DNA of 64,000 nt from Bacillus sp. X1(2014) (GCF_007678255.1 NZ_VEED01000018.1:46996-110995); one strand, 5' to 3'. Positions 8,979 through 18,272 are shown, numbered from the stretch's first letter. Made by a program: numbers and translations. The notes: generated by a model from the sequence alone, not told the origin.

Positions 8979-9191
8979 CTACAATCTGAGACGAACACTA
9001 TTAGAAGTTCGCTGAGAGTACTTATTTTTCAGTGCTGTATTCCCCATTGAAATAGAAATTCTATTCCAACTGTTGATTTGATTAATTATCAGTACAAGGT
9101 CAACAGATTGTCTCTCGTCATAATGTTCACGTACTCGTTGATAAAGCTCATCTGGCACGCGTTTTGTCGGGATTAAATGTTGGGCTAAAAC
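8979..9191 (-). pseudogene. Truncated carboxymuconolactone decarboxylase (AhpD-like) gene
   Basis: Seventy codons matching the C-terminal part of CMD/AhpD-like proteins: KRVPDELYQRVREHYDE, then VDLVLIINQINSWNRISIS. An in-frame TAG stands immediately upstream and the N-terminal half with the CxxC active site is missing. It begins only about 18 nt after the stop of the FAD monooxygenase, so the two were probably adjacent genes of one operon before the deletion. Confidence 0.62.
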
Positions 9192-9209
9192 TCTCTATAA
9201 CTATCCATA

Positions 9210-10406
9210 TCAATAATCTTTCAGCTCTATCCCGTTAGCAGCTTTTGCTATCATTTTCGAAATCATCTTAAATTGTACGACCATAATGGCGGGAATGCGC
9301 AACATTAAATTGCGTAGAAAGATTTTAAAGTTTGATTTTTCAATCATACTACCTGCAGCTATTCGTCCTATTTTTTGATTTTTCTCAACAAACTTTCTCA
9401 TTTTTTGTTCATAGGCAACAAATGCACGGGCGAAATCGCCATCTGCAGCTTTAAGTTCACCAGCTAATACAAAAGCCCCGACAATCGCCAGGCTAGAGCC
9501 TTGACCCGATAAAGGTGATGGGCCATACGCCGCATCGCCTACCAATGTAATCCGCCCCTTTGACCATGTCGGCATGTGAATTTGACAGATCTCGTCAAAA
9601 TAAAAGTCTGTTGCATCTTTCATGGTTTTGAGTAAATGCGAGGTTTCCCACCCTGTATTGCCTAAGAAGGCATTTTCTACAAGTTTTTTTTGAGATTCTG
9701 TATCATCGCGGTCGTACTTCAATGCCGCTGATTGGAACAAGAACATACCCCTTGCTTCGGTATTGTCACGAGCGCTATACATACCTACGGTTTTGCCTGG
9801 TATCGTATAAAACAATTGGCGGTGGTCGAGGTTGTGGTAATTTTCGAGAGTGAAAATCGAGATATAACAGCCAAGCGTTCGTTTAAACTGTGCTTCATCG
9901 CCAAAAGTTAAGGTGCGCACATTTGAATGGAGCCCGTCCGCACCGATGACCAGGTCAAATGTCTGTGGCTTGCCGTGTAAAAATTGAACTTCAGCACCAG
10001 CTTCAGTCTCATGTATGGCGGTAATCGAATCACCCCAAATGTATTCAACAGTGTCCTTGGTTAAATCGTACAAAATGTTACTAAGATCGTCACGCAAGAT
10101 TTCGATGTCCACACCCTGCTGGTTCCCCATACTTGCTTCGCTTATTTGACCTTCGATCTTGCCTTTGCTGTTCACGAAGTAAACTCCAGTCATGTTCGTG
10201 TCAGCTGCACGAACTTGACCGAGTATCCCCATCCCCTTAAGCACCGTAATGGCTGCACCACGGATATCAACCCCGTAACCACCCGTGCGCAATGCTGGTC
10301 CACGTTCTATTACAGTCACGTAGAATCCGTGCCGGTGAAGCCAGTAAGCGAGTGCCGGACCGGCAATGCTCGCACCTGAAATAAGGACGCGCATCCTTAG
10401 TTTCAT
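9210..10406 (-). CDS. FAD-dependent monooxygenase (UbiH/TetX-like group)
   Basis: A 398-residue flavoprotein monooxygenase. The FAD dinucleotide site is VLISGASIAGPALAYWLHR near residue 8, the DG motif is VIGADGLHSNVR near 155, and the GD motif is ITLVGDAAYGPSPLSGQG near 285. These define class A single-component aromatic hydroxylases. The C-terminus is basic and hydrophobic, perhaps membrane-associated. GGAGTG lies about 12 nt before the ATG; a second ATG four codons on gives MRVLISG. Neighbours are an FMN reductase and an AhpD-like remnant, suggesting xenobiotic or antibiotic oxidation. The substrate is unknown. Confidence 0.87.
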   Translation of the reverse strand: MKLRMRVLISGASIAGPALAYWLHRHGFYVTVIERGPALRTGGYGVDIRGAAITVLKGMGILGQVRAADTNMTGVYFVNSKGKIEGQISEASMGNQQGVDIEILRDDLSNILYDLTKDTVEYIWGDSITAIHETEAGAEVQFLHGKPQTFDLVIGADGLHSNVRTLTFGDEAQFKRTLGCYISIFTLENYHNLDHRQLFYTIPGKTVGMYSARDNTEARGMFLFQSAALKYDRDDTESQKKLVENAFLGNTGWETSHLLKTMKDATDFYFDEICQIHMPTWSKGRITLVGDAAYGPSPLSGQGSSLAIVGAFVLAGELKAADGDFARAFVAYEQKMRKFVEKNQKIGRIAAGSMIEKSNFKIFLRNLMLRIPAIMVVQFKMISKMIAKAANGIELKDY

Positions 10407-10623
10407 ATTTGCTTATTCACTCCTATCCTAATAAAAGTCTTCATTCCTCAAATAGAATTAACTTTCCTTCTTGATACTTAATGGTCCTAAACAAAAATAT
10501 ACGAATCCTTTGTTAAAGAATTGCACCCTTATTGAAGCAATGTACTCCCTAGTTCAAGTGCAACAGTTCACAAGCCTTTTTATTTTGAGAAAACTGTGGA
10601 AAAGGTCCATAATTGACTAGATT

Positions 10624-10660
10624 AAAAAAATATCAGACACTTTTTTTAGCGTTTGATATT
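10624..10660 (-). terminator. Terminator of the FMN reductase gene
   Basis: AATATCA..ACGCT / AGTGT..TGATATT hairpin with TTTTTTT on the minus strand, about 30 nt after the stop at 10689. Confidence 0.7.
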
Positions 10661-10688
10661 CGGGGCGCAGTCCACTTTTCCAATTTAA

Positions 10689-11240
10689 TTATTTTCTCAA
10701 GGCTTTTAATGCACCACTCCAGGCTATAACTTGGTCAAGCATTAAATTAACATTTTTTAGGTGTAATTCAGATGGTTTAAAGGTTGTAAAGTTTTCAAAA
10801 TCAGTAAATAAAGATAATGTTGGATGAACCTTCACATCCGCTATTAATAATTCTCCACAGATTCCACGTAAGTGTTCAGCTGCGCGAGCGCCGCCTGTTC
10901 CCCCATAGCTTACAATACCAGCCGCCTTGTTATTCCAGGCTTCACGAGCAAAATCAAGTGCATTTTTTAGTGCTCCTGTAATACTGTGATTGTATTCTTG
11001 AACGATGAATACGAATCCATCCAAGCTGAAAAGCTTTTTATTCCATGCTGCAATTCCAGGTTCAGTTCCATCGGTTGTTCCTAAAAACGGTAATTGGAAA
11101 TCAGAAATATCCACGATTTCATAATTTGCATCTCTACGTTTGTCAGCAATTCCTTTAACCCATTCACCTACTTGAGGACTAACTCGACCTTTACGAGTGC
11201 TTCCTAAGATAATTCCGATATTTAATTTTTCATTTGTCAT
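10689..11240 (-). CDS. NADPH-dependent FMN reductase (flavodoxin-like fold)
   Basis: A 183-residue protein with the FMN phosphate loop GSTRKGRVSPQ near residue 13 and the family signature EYNHSITGALKNALDF near 82, plus SYGGTGGARAAEHLR near 111. The family reduces FMN, quinones or azo dyes with NAD(P)H. A GGAGG-type site precedes the ATG. It may supply reduced flavin to neighbouring detoxification enzymes, but the FAD monooxygenase next door belongs to a class that reduces its own flavin, so the link is only contextual. Confidence 0.87.
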   Translation of the reverse strand: MTNEKLNIGIILGSTRKGRVSPQVGEWVKGIADKRRDANYEIVDISDFQLPFLGTTDGTEPGIAAWNKKLFSLDGFVFIVQEYNHSITGALKNALDFAREAWNNKAAGIVSYGGTGGARAAEHLRGICGELLIADVKVHPTLSLFTDFENFTTFKPSELHLKNVNLMLDQVIAWSGALKALRK

Positions 11241-11314
11241 TATTTCTTCCTCCTTAATAGATGTTCCATTTAATTTGTATTAGAAGGTTTAAGCACAAAT
11301 TCCACCATTAATAT

Positions 11315-12343
11315 TTAGGTGATAATTAGTGGAAGCACCCTTTCAGTAAGTTCATCAAGAAACTGATTAGGTTGGGCAAAACAGGCTAGATGGCCAGCAT
11401 TTTTGATTGGAACAAATTCCTTATATGGTGCAGATATTTCATCAAAATAATCTTTAGCCAATTCAGTAGGTGTTATAATATCTGTATCTCCCTGAAAAAT
11501 AAAAAATGGTAAATCAAAATTTCTTCCTATGTTATTAAAGTCAAAGGGAACTAATTCTTTGTAAAGGTGATCAAGGGAAAATGACAATCCTTTAAAATAG
11601 TCAAATATATCATTTACATTATGTTCAGGGGAAGTAACTAATGAAGGCAATATTAAATCCGTAATCATATTAGGAACACCTCTTATAGCTTTGACAAGAA
11701 ATCGGTTCCTTTTTTCATAATCTGTTCGTGTCCATTCGGAAGGAATTGATCCCATCTTTTCAACCAATTTAACACCTTTTGAAACACTTGCTTTATTAAG
11801 GGCATCCAGTGTTAATATATATAAACGACCGTTAAGATCGGGGGCATTCTGGTCTGTGCTTACATAGGCCCAAAAAAGGTCTGGTCTTTGTTTTGCCATC
11901 TTTAAACCAATCAAACTACCAATAGAGCTGCCAATCAAGATCACCTTTCGTTGACCGACTCTCTTACACAAGTATTCTGTCACTTCAATGCCATCCTGAG
12001 TAAGTCTTTCGAATGTGATGGATCCACTAGCTTCTTTACCGTTTTTCCGAAACGTCTTTCCTGCACCTCGTTGATCCCATTGGACAACTGTAAAGATTTT
12101 CTCCCACGAACGTAACAATGGGGTGAAAATGGAATAGGTACTACCTGGTCCCCCGTGAACAAATAACAGGATTGGATTGTTATAATCCTCACCACGTATA
12201 GTTATCCACTGATCAATTCCTCCGATTCCTACGTAACAACTTTCAACAATTTTATTGGGCTTATCAATTTGAAGTATCTTTGCTTTCTTTTTTCGATATT
12301 GTCCTCTCATAACTACGTCTTTCAAAAGATTATTTGACCCCAT
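11315..12343 (-). CDS. Alpha/beta hydrolase, proline iminopeptidase-like
   Basis: A 342-residue hydrolase with oxyanion motif FVHGGPGSTYS near 80, nucleophile elbow GSSIGSLIG near 158, acid in FQGDTDIITPTE near 289 and His in NAGHLACF near 318. The HGGPGS motif is shared with S33 prolyl aminopeptidases. A lid domain lies between about 185 and 270. AGAGGTGA precedes the ATG. There is no signal peptide, so it is cytoplasmic. Peptide, ester or lactone substrates are all possible. Confidence 0.85.
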   Translation of the reverse strand: MGSNNLLKDVVMRGQYRKKKAKILQIDKPNKIVESCYVGIGGIDQWITIRGEDYNNPILLFVHGGPGSTYSIFTPLLRSWEKIFTVVQWDQRGAGKTFRKNGKEASGSITFERLTQDGIEVTEYLCKRVGQRKVILIGSSIGSLIGLKMAKQRPDLFWAYVSTDQNAPDLNGRLYILTLDALNKASVSKGVKLVEKMGSIPSEWTRTDYEKRNRFLVKAIRGVPNMITDLILPSLVTSPEHNVNDIFDYFKGLSFSLDHLYKELVPFDFNNIGRNFDLPFFIFQGDTDIITPTELAKDYFDEISAPYKEFVPIKNAGHLACFAQPNQFLDELTERVLPLIIT

Positions 12344-12365
12344 AATTCACCTCTTTTTATTCAAA

Positions 12366-12635
12366 TTACCCTTTGAAATTTTCGTTTAACCGGCTCAGCT
12401 TATCAGGATTCGCCACCATGTAAATGGAATTGATTTTACCTTCTTTAAACTCAAATGAAACTACGTAGGCGAGGTAAACGTTAATCATAACAACAATTCC
12501 TGGTCCACCGTTAACCTTATTAAATTTGAACACTGCACCTTCTGGTAACTTTTTAATAACATTCAAGAATAGGTGTGTTATTCGATCCACAGTATAAATA
12601 GGTTTAAGTGCAGTTCTAACTCGCCTCCTTATCAT
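12366..12635 (-). pseudogene. Remnant of a SigJ-type ECF sigma factor (C-terminal SnoaL-like part)
   Basis: Eighty-nine codons resemble only the second half of the NTF2/SnoaL-like domain of SigJ-family sigma factors: ALKPIYTVDRITHLFL, KVNGGPGIVVMI and IYMVANPDKLSRL. Sigma region 2 and region 4 are absent. The first codons derive from a ribosome-binding-site-like stretch (ATAAGGAGG), as if the 5' part was deleted and the promoter-proximal end fused to the C-terminal domain. The same CCTCCTTATCATTACATTTT plus-strand sequence recurs at about 13750. Could be expressed as a stand-alone domain, but decay is more likely. Confidence 0.55.
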
Positions 12636-12705
12636 TACATTTTTTAATATTCATAATCAGATTGTATTATTCCTTTAACCCGTAATTGCTACAGAAAACA
12701 TAAAA

Positions 12706-12726
12706 GGCGAGACAATAAATCTCGCC
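12706..12726. terminator. Terminator at the end of the YhhN gene
   Basis: GGCGAGA (12706-12712) pairs with TCTCGCC (12720-12726), overlapping the TAG of the minus-strand membrane protein gene and followed by CTTTTATG on the minus strand. Confidence 0.65.
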
Positions 12727-13394
12727 TATTTTTCAATTGAAGAATAGCTACCTAAACTAGGAAAGAAGCGCAAGCTGTGTGCAATTAAAAATTGCGCTGT
12801 ATAATAGGTTGTCATTATCAAAATATCGGAATGGGGAATCTCTGAAACAAACATATTCCATGAGAGAATTGAGTCTGAGAGGACAAATAAAATACTTCCT
12901 ATTATTGCCCATATATTATGGAAAAAAAATCCAATCCAACTCATCAGGGATATTATCACAATATACATAAGTACGGGAACTACTAAAGTATCCATATGAT
13001 TCTGAAGCAATGCAGCGATTACGTGATATCCCATAACAAAGCCATATAATCCAATAGGTAGAATCATAAGAAGTGAAAGCTTTGTAAAACGCCAATAACG
13101 GGAAAACCCTGCTATATAAAACAGATGACCAATTAGGAAGGCTGCTAAGCCGATAACGAACCATCTAATTAGCCCATCACCAAGCATACAGATAAATAAT
13201 CCTGACCATATAATCCAATGAGGGCGTGATTTTTTATCAAGTATTTGTTTATAAGCATAGAAAAGAATTAGCCACATTGGGATTAATTTAAATAGCATTT
13301 TGATTGCTTCTGGTTTGCTGGGAATGGCAAATATGTATATAAGGCTCATAACTAAAATGAAAATGGGTAACCGATAAGTTTTCAATATATTCAC
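12726..13394 (-). CDS. YhhN/lysoplasmalogenase family membrane protein
   Basis: A 222-residue protein with about eight hydrophobic helices. Family motifs seen are MLGDGLIRWF near 70, IGHLFYIAGF near 88 and VLSDSILSWNMF near 171, which match the conserved Asp-containing positions of the YhhN family. Eukaryotic TMEM86 members hydrolyse the vinyl ether of lysoplasmalogen. Whether this bacterial member does so is unknown. AGAGGTGA precedes the ATG. It is monocistronic with its own terminator. Confidence 0.8.
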   Translation of the reverse strand: MNILKTYRLPIFILVMSLIYIFAIPSKPEAIKMLFKLIPMWLILFYAYKQILDKKSRPHWIIWSGLFICMLGDGLIRWFVIGLAAFLIGHLFYIAGFSRYWRFTKLSLLMILPIGLYGFVMGYHVIAALLQNHMDTLVVPVLMYIVIISLMSWIGFFFHNIWAIIGSILFVLSDSILSWNMFVSEIPHSDILIMTTYYTAQFLIAHSLRFFPSLGSYSSIEK

Positions 13395-13895
13395 CTCTTT
13401 GTAACAGTTTTATTTCTCCTTGTTTTATAGCAAGAAGCTTCACCTTTATAGGATTTTATTAATCTACTATTTTCTTTATAACTAAAACACATTTCTATGT
13501 ATCACAGGTTTAGACCCGTACATTGGGAAGTTCGTCAACTTAACCTGTTACGGTAAATTCTTACGCATTTTCACCGAGCTTATAACTCGATCATTCTTAC
13601 TAAATACAGTGCTATTCGACTAAGAGAGAACCCTTTAGGGTATTACCCTTTTTGTAAATCGTAATTTCACAATCTTGCCCAATTTATAAAGAAGAGAGCA
13701 TTTCCCATACATGATAATTTTATAGATTTGCTACATGAATAAACATTCTCCTCCTTATCATTACATTTTCTTATTCTTTTGTATGTAGTTTTAAAGGATG
13801 TTGGTAATTTTATGGTATTATTTAACAGAAGATTTATCCACAAATGATCAGATATCTTAACTATCGATTTTATTTTATTTTTTCAAGAATGAGGT
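13395..13895. other. 500-bp intergenic region between divergent genes
   Basis: No convincing ORF. It holds the divergent promoters of the YhhN and HXXEE genes and, at about 13750-13769, a second copy of the CCTCCTTATCATTACATTTT stretch found at the 5' end of the SigJ remnant (about 12618). On the minus strand this copy is a good ribosome binding site followed by an eight-codon ORF, so it probably marks the original 5' end of a lost gene. Confidence 0.4.
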
Positions 13896-14414
13896 ATGAA
13901 AACTATGGATTCTAAATTTAAAATGTTAATAATACTATTTCCGTTCCTCTATTTACTTCACGATATAGAAGTAATCATTACCGTAGAAAAGTTCCTCATT
14001 GCAAATTCAAATATTATTCCATTTCGAGTTACAACAGAAGAATTTGCCTTAGCTTTTACTCTTATATGGATTCTTGCTTCGATCGGTTGTTTAAAAGCGT
14101 ATTCAGGAAGAACCTTTTTCAGAATTAAGCCTATCACTTACCTGTCGTTTTTAGTTCCTGGTATTTTATTAGCGAACGGGGTTGGTCATTTATTTCAATT
14201 CATTTTTTTCAAAGTCTATGTGCCAGGGATAATTACAACTATATTTATCATATTCCCCTATTCCTTTTTGACAGCAAAGTTTCTTATCTCTGAAAGGTTA
14301 TTAACTTTAAAAAGATTTCTAAGTTATTTAGTATTAGGTTTTCTTTTACAGGCACTTCTTGCATTGGTAGCACATTTTATATCAAAATTAACTTTTACAT
14401 TGTTATTCAGCTAA
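13896..14414 (+). CDS. HXXEE-domain membrane protein
   Basis: A 172-residue, five-helix hydrophobic protein. It has FLYLLHDIEVIITVEKF near residue 16, matching the HXXEE box with one Glu replaced by Val, and LANGVGHLFQFIFFKVYVPG near 103, matching the second conserved block with its His residues. Function of the family is unknown. A strong terminator follows. ATG at 13896 is preceded by GAATGAGGT, a plausible weak ribosome binding site. Confidence 0.78.
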   Translation: MKTMDSKFKMLIILFPFLYLLHDIEVIITVEKFLIANSNIIPFRVTTEEFALAFTLIWILASIGCLKAYSGRTFFRIKPITYLSFLVPGILLANGVGHLFQFIFFKVYVPGIITTIFIIFPYSFLTAKFLISERLLTLKRFLSYLVLGFLLQALLALVAHFISKLTFTLLFS

Positions 14415-14426
14415 ACTAGTTAAAAC

Positions 14427-14456
14427 AAAAAAGGCATTGTCAACAATGCCTTTTTT
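14427..14456. terminator. Strong bidirectional terminator
   Basis: AAAAAAGGCATTGT pairs with ACAATGCCTTTTTT around a 2-base loop centre (effective loop slightly larger). It separates the plus-strand HXXEE gene from the minus-strand thiamine operon, whose last stop is at 14705; the 250 bp between hold no gene. Confidence 0.85.
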
Positions 14457-14704
14457 AGTTTGTTTTACTTGTAGATTTACGGCTGACGTGTTTGTGATTG
14501 TCAAACCCGTCCACCTCGAAAGATTGATAAAACTTTTATTTTTACTGCTACGTTCTTTCCTTTTAGTAAAATAATAACAGATAATAACTGGGATTCTAAA
14601 AAATAGTTGCGTAGCACTCCAACAATATTGGATCTTTATGAATCAATTGGTTTCCTGTTCATTATTTCCAAATAAAGAAAGCTACCAATGTTTGATCGGC
14701 AGCT

Positions 14705-15472
14705 TCAAGTTGTTATATGGTAAAACCCTTTTGTGTTTTGATAGAAGACATCTGAAACTTCCGAAGCGGAAAGCTTTTTGAGTAGTGCGATTTTCCTTAT
14801 GGATTCCTCCATCATATTGGGATGAGTCATTTTCCCTGCAAATGGACCTTCAAATGGCCAAGGACCATCTGTTTCAACCATCATAAGTTCAAGAGGATAG
14901 ACGCTGACAAGCTCCTGGATTTCTTGTTCATACTCCACATCCGGGGTAATAGAAATATGGTAGCCATTTCTAATCATTCGGTCCATTGTTTTCTGATCCC
15001 CTTTAAACCAGTGAAAATGCGCTTTGGAAACAGAATATTTTTCGAGAAGGTCACAAACAAGAGGTGCATCATCGTAAACAGCATGAAGAACAATCGGTTT
15101 GTCCCATATCTTCGCCTTCCTAATAAACACTTCTAATACTTCAAGATAAGGAGCAATCGAAATCTCCTGTTCTTGCCTTAAGTAGAATGGCAGCCCCACC
15201 TCTCCTACCGCAATCATTCCATCACGGTGGTCTTCCATCCAATTTAGCAGCACGTTCAGCTCGTTTTCAGAAGGCAATGCTTGTTCTGGATGGTAGCCAA
15301 ATGCAGGTTTTACCTTTGGATATTTTTGTGAAAGCAAAAGGTTTCTTTTACTGGAATCCAAATGAAAGGATACAGAAATCAAGGCTTCGATATGGGCAGA
15401 ATCCAATACCATCCGTTTGATTTCCTCATCCTGATAGCGATCCAAATGGATATGAGCGTCGATCATCTTCAT
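14705..15472 (-). CDS. TatD-family metal-dependent hydrolase of the thiamine operon
   Basis: A 255-residue TIM-barrel hydrolase with DAHIHLD at the N-terminus (metal His pair), GEVGLPF near 95 (metal Glu), LHAVYDD near 130, HFHWF near 155 and VETDGPWPF near 203 (catalytic Asp). Last gene of a five-gene operon, its ATG overlapping the end of the ATPase gene by 4 nt. TatD proteins are nucleases or amidohydrolases; here context suggests hydrolysis of a thiamine breakdown intermediate, which is inference. Confidence 0.85.
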   Translation of the reverse strand: MKMIDAHIHLDRYQDEEIKRMVLDSAHIEALISVSFHLDSSKRNLLLSQKYPKVKPAFGYHPEQALPSENELNVLLNWMEDHRDGMIAVGEVGLPFYLRQEQEISIAPYLEVLEVFIRKAKIWDKPIVLHAVYDDAPLVCDLLEKYSVSKAHFHWFKGDQKTMDRMIRNGYHISITPDVEYEQEIQELVSVYPLELMMVETDGPWPFEGPFAGKMTHPNMMEESIRKIALLKKLSASEVSDVFYQNTKGFYHITT

Positions 15473-16209
15473 TTGACTTCACCTACTAATTGGTAATATA
15501 TATCCCTTTTGCATTGAATAAAGCTTTCATCCAGCAGAATCCCTTCGTGCCGGGGCCTATCAAAAGGAACCTCTATGTTTGAAACGACCGTTGCCTGCTT
15601 ACCAGAAAGCATCATGACTCGATCGGATAGATACAGTGCTTCCTCAATATTGTGAGTAATAAAAAGAATCGTCCTTCGATGTGATTCCCACATTTCCATT
15701 AACCATTTCTGCATTTCAAACCGGGTTAGCTCATCTAAAGCGGAAAAAGGCTCATCAAGACAGATCACCTCTTGCGGACTCAATAAGGCACGGATAAAAG
15801 CAACCCGCTGCTTCATTCCTCCAGATAGCATGTGAGGATAGGCGTTTTCATAATCAGAGAGTCCTGCAATCGCCAGCATCTCTCGTGCTGCTTTTACTTC
15901 TTTTTTTCCCTGAAGCTCTTGGCCAAGAAGGACATTTTCAAGTATCGTCCTCCACGGGAAAAGAGAAGAAGTTTGAGGCATATAGCTAATAAAACCACGC
16001 TTGCCATTAATGCATTGGCCGTCTAATAGGATCTCCCCTTCATCTGGAGAAAGAATTCCTCCAATTAAATTGAAAATGGTGCTTTTCCCACTGCCTGAAG
16101 GACCAATAATAGAAACAAATTCATCTTTATAAATGGAAAAATCAAGGTCTTTCAGTACTTCATTTTGCAGGAAACGTTTTGAAACGTGTTGAAATCGAAG
16201 ATAGCTCAT
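15469..16209 (-). CDS. thiZ: Thiamine-precursor ABC transporter ATP-binding protein
   Basis: A 246-residue nitrate/taurine-type ABC ATPase: Walker A GPSGSGKST near 37, Q-loop MPQTSS, signature LSGGMKQR near 128 and Walker B VICLDEPF near 149, with H-loop FITHN near 184. It overlaps both the permease gene upstream and the TatD gene downstream by 4 nt, so translation is probably coupled. It energises uptake by the ThiX/ThiY pair. Confidence 0.88.
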   Translation of the reverse strand: MSYLRFQHVSKRFLQNEVLKDLDFSIYKDEFVSIIGPSGSGKSTIFNLIGGILSPDEGEILLDGQCINGKRGFISYMPQTSSLFPWRTILENVLLGQELQGKKEVKAAREMLAIAGLSDYENAYPHMLSGGMKQRVAFIRALLSPQEVICLDEPFSALDELTRFEMQKWLMEMWESHRRTILFITHNIEEALYLSDRVMMLSGKQATVVSNIEVPFDRPRHEGILLDESFIQCKRDIYYQLVGEVK

Positions 16210-16976
16210 TTTTTCTCATCCCCTTTCGGCTGCCAGCGGACCACTCTTCGTTCAAGTAAAACGATGAAAAAGAAAAAGAAGAGGCTTAAGAACATGATCG
16301 TAAAAATGGCAACGAATACACGGTCCGTTCGAAAAGACGACGATGCGAATGTCATAAAGACACCAATCCCCTGCTTAGCACCAAGCCATTCAGAAATAAC
16401 GGCACCCATTACACTATACGTGGCAGAAACCTTAAAGCCTGAAAAAATAGAGGGCAACGAAGACGGAAGCTCCAATTTCCAAAATAGCTGTGTTTTAGAT
16501 GCACCTGCCATCCTCATATAATGCTTCAACTCTGAAGGAGTTTGGCTAAATCCATCCAATGCGGCCACTGTAATGGGAAAGAAACAAACAAGAGTGATGA
16601 CAATCATTTTCGGCAATAAGCCAAACCCAAACCAAATGACCAACAGTGGAGCTAGAACGATAATGGGAACATTTTGTGATAAAATCAACAATGGATAGAA
16701 GGAATCCCTTAAAACAGGAACAAGATGGAATAAAACGGCGACTGCCAGTCCAATGAATGCTCCAACTACAAATCCAAATAGTGAAATTTTAACCGTTGAA
16801 AACACATCTGGATAAAAATCACGCCAACCAGCAATGGCCTCTGTGAAAATCTTTGATGGTGGCGGAAGAAGCCATTCCGGCACTTCTGCTAGTTTAACAA
16901 CAATCTCCCAAATCACAAACAAAAGGAGGAGAACCAAAATCGGTCTCCACCCTTTTACAAGATTCTTCCTCATCAT
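16206..16976 (-). CDS. thiX: Thiamine-precursor ABC transporter permease
   Basis: A 256-residue integral membrane protein with about six helices and the EAA loop MRMAGASKTQLFWKLELP near 168, which contacts the ATPase. The start overlaps the stop of the thiamine-binding protein gene. Part of a TPP-riboswitch operon encoding uptake of thiamine or a pyrimidine precursor. Confidence 0.88.
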   Translation of the reverse strand: MMRKNLVKGWRPILVLLLLFVIWEIVVKLAEVPEWLLPPPSKIFTEAIAGWRDFYPDVFSTVKISLFGFVVGAFIGLAVAVLFHLVPVLRDSFYPLLILSQNVPIIVLAPLLVIWFGFGLLPKMIVITLVCFFPITVAALDGFSQTPSELKHYMRMAGASKTQLFWKLELPSSLPSIFSGFKVSATYSVMGAVISEWLGAKQGIGVFMTFASSSFRTDRVFVAIFTIMFLSLFFFFFIVLLERRVVRWQPKGDEKK

Positions 16977-17263
16977 CGATATTTCTCCGTTAAGTCATCC
17001 ATGGCAATGCCTGTTGGCTGATAAAGGATTTTTACTTGAGAAATGACATTTTTGCTTCCCATTTCAATCATTCGTTCATTCATTTTTGAAATCACATTAA
17101 ATAATTCGTGAAGTTCGCCTTCCATGGTTGTTTCTAACGGGTGTACCTCATATTTCACACCAGATTCAGCAATGACTTTAATGGCTTCATCAACGTATGG
17201 AATGACGTCTTCTCCACCCTTTGTTTTCGGGATGATTTGAATGCTGATTAGTGCATTCGCCAT
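16973..17263 (-). CDS. Thiamine-binding protein, MTH1187/YqgV (DUF77) family
   Basis: A 96-residue ferredoxin-like protein beginning MANALISIQIIPKTKGGED, with YEVHPLETTMEGE near 39, typical of the family. Homologues bind thiamine or its pyrimidine; its place between the substrate-binding protein and the permease supports a role in this pathway, perhaps as a cytoplasmic sensor or carrier. AGGGGGT precedes the ATG. Confidence 0.82.
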   Translation of the reverse strand: MANALISIQIIPKTKGGEDVIPYVDEAIKVIAESGVKYEVHPLETTMEGELHELFNVISKMNERMIEMGSKNVISQVKILYQPTGIAMDDLTEKYR

Positions 17264-17276
17264 ATCTTTCTACCCC

Positions 17277-18272
17277 CTATTGTTTTGGTAAAAATTCATT
17301 TGTAAATGCTTTTTTCGCATCTAATTTCTTATCAAGAAGCTTATTCTCATACATCCATTGTGCATAATTTTCCCAAATCTCTTGCTTTTGAATTCCCCAT
17401 TCTTTTGCATCATTCTGATATTTCGGAGACAACCATTCTTGACTCTTCTTTACCAGCTTTGGATCTAAATCCGGTGCTGCTTTAATCAGGATATCTGCAG
17501 CTTGGTCAGGGTTTTTAATGGCAAATTCATACCCCTTGGCAGCGGCATTTACGAATGCCTTAACCGTTTCTGGGTTCTCTTCAATCATTTTTTCGTTTGT
17601 TTCTAAAACAGGTGTATAGTAGTCCAGTTTGTCAGAGTAATCTGTTAAGTAAACCATATTAATTTTTTCATTACGAAGTTCTGCTTCTACACCAGTCCAC
17701 CCATAGTAAATCCAAGCGAAATCGATGTCTCGTTTCACAGCCGTAAAAAAGTCCGTATCCCCCATGTTCACGATTTTCACCTTATTAGCATCGGCGTTTT
17801 CCTTTTTCATAAGAGAAGTGATGACAGATTTTTCGACTGGCGAGCCCCATCCACCGTATGTTTTTCCTTGAAAATCTTTCGGAGATTGAATCTGTTTGCC
17901 AACTGGTGAAGCGAATCCTGATGTATTGTGCTGAATGACTGCAGCGATCGATACGAGCGGCACCCCTTGTATACGTGCCTGGGTAATCGCTTCTTGGTAG
18001 CCAACACCAAACTGTGCCTTGCCAGAAGCTACTAGTTGGTCAGCTCCGGTCTCACCCGGCATGATAATATCCACATCCAAGCCTTCTTTTTTAAAGAATC
18101 CTTTTTCTTTTGCTACATATAATCCAGTATGATTGGTATTTGGCGTCCAATCCAGTACAATCGAGACCTTTTTAAGAGGCTGTTTTTTTCCTGTTGCGTT
18201 TTCTGTTTCTTTTTTGCTGCTGCATCCAGTCACTAGAAGGACTGATAGGACTAGTACGAGCCATTTCTTCAT
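17277..18272 (-). CDS. thiY: Substrate-binding lipoprotein for thiamine precursor (NMT1/THI5-like)
   Basis: The start is the ATG at 18272, preceded by GGGGG, which gives a clean lipoprotein signal MKKWLVLVLSVLLVTGCSS with the lipidated Cys at 19. The mature part has VSIVLDWTPNTNHTGLYVAK, the diagnostic segment of NMT1/THI5-like pyrimidine-binding proteins. About 331 residues. It is the first gene after the TPP riboswitch. Likely ligand is an N-formylaminopyrimidine or HMP compound, as in B. halodurans ThiY. Confidence 0.88.
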   Translation of the reverse strand: MKKWLVLVLSVLLVTGCSSKKETENATGKKQPLKKVSIVLDWTPNTNHTGLYVAKEKGFFKKEGLDVDIIMPGETGADQLVASGKAQFGVGYQEAITQARIQGVPLVSIAAVIQHNTSGFASPVGKQIQSPKDFQGKTYGGWGSPVEKSVITSLMKKENADANKVKIVNMGDTDFFTAVKRDIDFAWIYYGWTGVEAELRNEKINMVYLTDYSDKLDYYTPVLETNEKMIEENPETVKAFVNAAAKGYEFAIKNPDQAADILIKAAPDLDPKLVKKSQEWLSPKYQNDAKEWGIQKQEIWENYAQWMYENKLLDKKLDAKKAFTNEFLPKQ

